From contig CATLAS010000039.1 in assembly GCA_949878535.1 (NCBI GenBank), positions 1-7,281 of the forward strand: DNA of 7,281 nt, in the 5' to 3' direction. Under the pieces are notes generated by a model that saw only the letters and a program-made list of their open reading frames with translations, made no database searches and was not told the origin of the DNA. Of this stretch, positions 6,449-7,281 are shown piece by piece. How positions within the stretch are numbered: position 1 is the stretch's first letter; each line of letters starts with the position of its first letter. Made by a program: the position numbers and the translations under genes. This DNA is from an uncultured Eubacteriales bacterium (GTDB taxonomy: Bacteria > Bacillota > Clostridia > Oscillospirales > CAG-272).

Positions 6449-6475
6449 TTTCTTTGGATTTGCGTCCCAAAGAAA
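6449..6475 (-). repeat. Inverted repeat in the rsmH/ftsL gap
   Basis: A perfect 9-bp inverted repeat, TTTCTTTGG / CCAAAGAAA, with a 9-nt spacer, lies 13 nt after the rsmH stop and 36 nt before the FtsL-like start. A G-U pair could extend the stem inward. The stem is A/U rich and no U-tract follows on the minus strand, so it does not look like a terminator. It could be an RNA processing or stability hairpin, or chance. Confidence 0.4.
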
Positions 6476-6488
6476 CAGAATTCAAGTT

Positions 6489-7281
6489 TTATATTTTCTC
6501 TGCCACTCGAAGCTTAGCGCTTCTCGCTCTGGGGTTTTCTGCAACTTCTTTTTCAGAAGGCAAAATCGGCTTTTTAGTAACCCGTTTCACAACAGGCTTT
6601 TTCCCGCAAGTGCACACCGGAAAATCTGGCGGACATTCGCAGGGAGACTCCATTTTCTGAAAAACCTGCTTTACAATCCGGTCTTCTAAGGAATGGAACG
6701 TAATCACAGCAGCGCGCCCGCCCGGTCTAAGCCGTGCAATGGCTTCCTGCAAAGACGGTTCAATCACACGAAGTTCACCGTTCACCTCAATACGCAGTGC
6801 CTGAAACGTTCTTCTAGCAGGATGCTGACTTTCTTTATGTCGCGCAGCCGCAGGCATCGCATCCATCACAATATCTGCCAACTGGCGTGTTGTCTCGATT
6901 CTATGGTCAGCTCTGCTTTTTACAATTTCAAATGCAATCCTGCGGTTGAATTTTTCTTCTCCATATTCCCGCAAAACCCTGCATAGTTCTTCTTCGCTGT
7001 AACCATTGACAATATCCGCTGCTGTAGTACTGCCCGACTGGTCCATTCGCATATCCAGCGGCGCATCTGCCATATAGGAAAAGCCCCTGTCTGCTTCATC
7101 TAACTGTACAGATGAAACACCCAAATCCCACAAGGCACCATCTATTTCTTGTATACCCAAGCCATCCAGCACCTCGCCAATGGCTGAAAAATTCGCTTTA
7201 ATAACTGTTGAAGCAGTTCCGTATACTGCCAGTCTTTCCCTGCAGCGCAATACTGCACGTTCATCCTGATCCAAGCTGATC
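6489..7281 (-). CDS. rsmH: 16S rRNA (cytosine-1402-N4)-methyltransferase RsmH (MraW), 5' end outside window
   Basis: SAM-dependent methyltransferase that N4-methylates C1402 in the ribosomal P site; its gene commonly heads dcw clusters. The frame is open to the window edge and covers 263 codons plus one base; the family is about 310 aa, so roughly 45-50 N-terminal residues with the first SAM-binding motif are missing. Visible family signatures, counted from the TTG codon at 7274: LDQDERA at the window edge (end of the first SAM-binding strand), [17 protein letters not shown] 50-66, PLDMRMD 72-78, [13 protein letters not shown] 109-121, [18 protein letters not shown] 151-168, [18 protein letters not shown] 182-199, and the C-terminal [17 protein letters not shown] CxC-x6-CxC cysteine set lies at 212-223, just before CGKKPVVKR, as in many Gram-positive homologues. 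The TTG at 7274 is an internal Leu codon, not a start. Nothing looks damaged. Confidence 0.95.
   Translation of the reverse strand, partial: ISLDQDERAVLRCRERLAVYGTASTVIKANFSAIGEVLDGLGIQEIDGALWDLGVSSVQLDEADRGFSYMADAPLDMRMDQSGSTTAADIVNGYSEEELCRVLREYGEEKFNRRIAFEIVKSRADHRIETTRQLADIVMDAMPAAARHKESQHPARRTFQALRIEVNGELRVIEPSLQEAIARLRPGGRAAVITFHSLEDRIVKQVFQKMESPCECPPDFPVCTCGKKPVVKRVTKKPILPSEKEVAENPRARSAKLRVAEKI

Noticed and set aside
7272..7274. TTG at 7274 as the rsmH start
   Set aside because: The frame continues upstream to the window edge, and the codon falls inside the conserved end of the first SAM-binding strand (LDQDE), so it is an internal Leu codon.

Overview
The window is a stretch of a bacterial division and cell wall (dcw) gene cluster. 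Every gene lies on the minus strand, so transcription runs from position 7281 towards 1. In that order it holds: the body and 3' end of rsmH (16S rRNA methyltransferase); a septum-initiator (FtsL/DivIC-type) membrane protein; a class B penicillin-binding protein with C-terminal PASTA domains; murE; mraY; and the first 84 codons of what is most likely ftsW. No mobile elements, CRISPR arrays, tRNA or rRNA genes were seen, and no stretch longer than 300 bases lacks a gene.

The gene order, the PASTA-tailed transpeptidase, the good GGAGG-type ribosome binding sites and a MurE with a diaminopimelate-type signature point to a Gram-positive Firmicute, most likely class Clostridia. That is inference from gene content and synteny; the family or genus cannot be fixed from this window. 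murF and murD, often found beside murE and mraY, are not between the genes seen here.

Together the genes make lipid I and use its products at the septum. MurE adds the third residue of the stem peptide. MraY loads the UDP-MurNAc-peptide onto undecaprenyl phosphate. FtsW (polymerase) and the class B PBP (transpeptidase) build septal peptidoglycan, and the FtsL/DivIC-like protein would connect that pair to the divisome.

The protein content is ordinary core machinery, and I see no undescribed multi-gene system. The more interesting signals are in the gaps and protein tails: (i) a hairpin of about 15 bp that contains the whole murE Shine-Dalgarno sequence and runs up to its start codon; (ii) a near-consensus sigma-A promoter for mraY whose -35 box overlaps the murE stop codon; (iii) a terminator-like hairpin between the FtsL-like gene and the PBP gene; (iv) very long, basic, low-complexity cytoplasmic tails on both the FtsL-like protein and the FtsW-like protein; (v) a charged helical insert just before the PBP active-site serine; (vi) a DNAR instead of DNPR signature in MurE.
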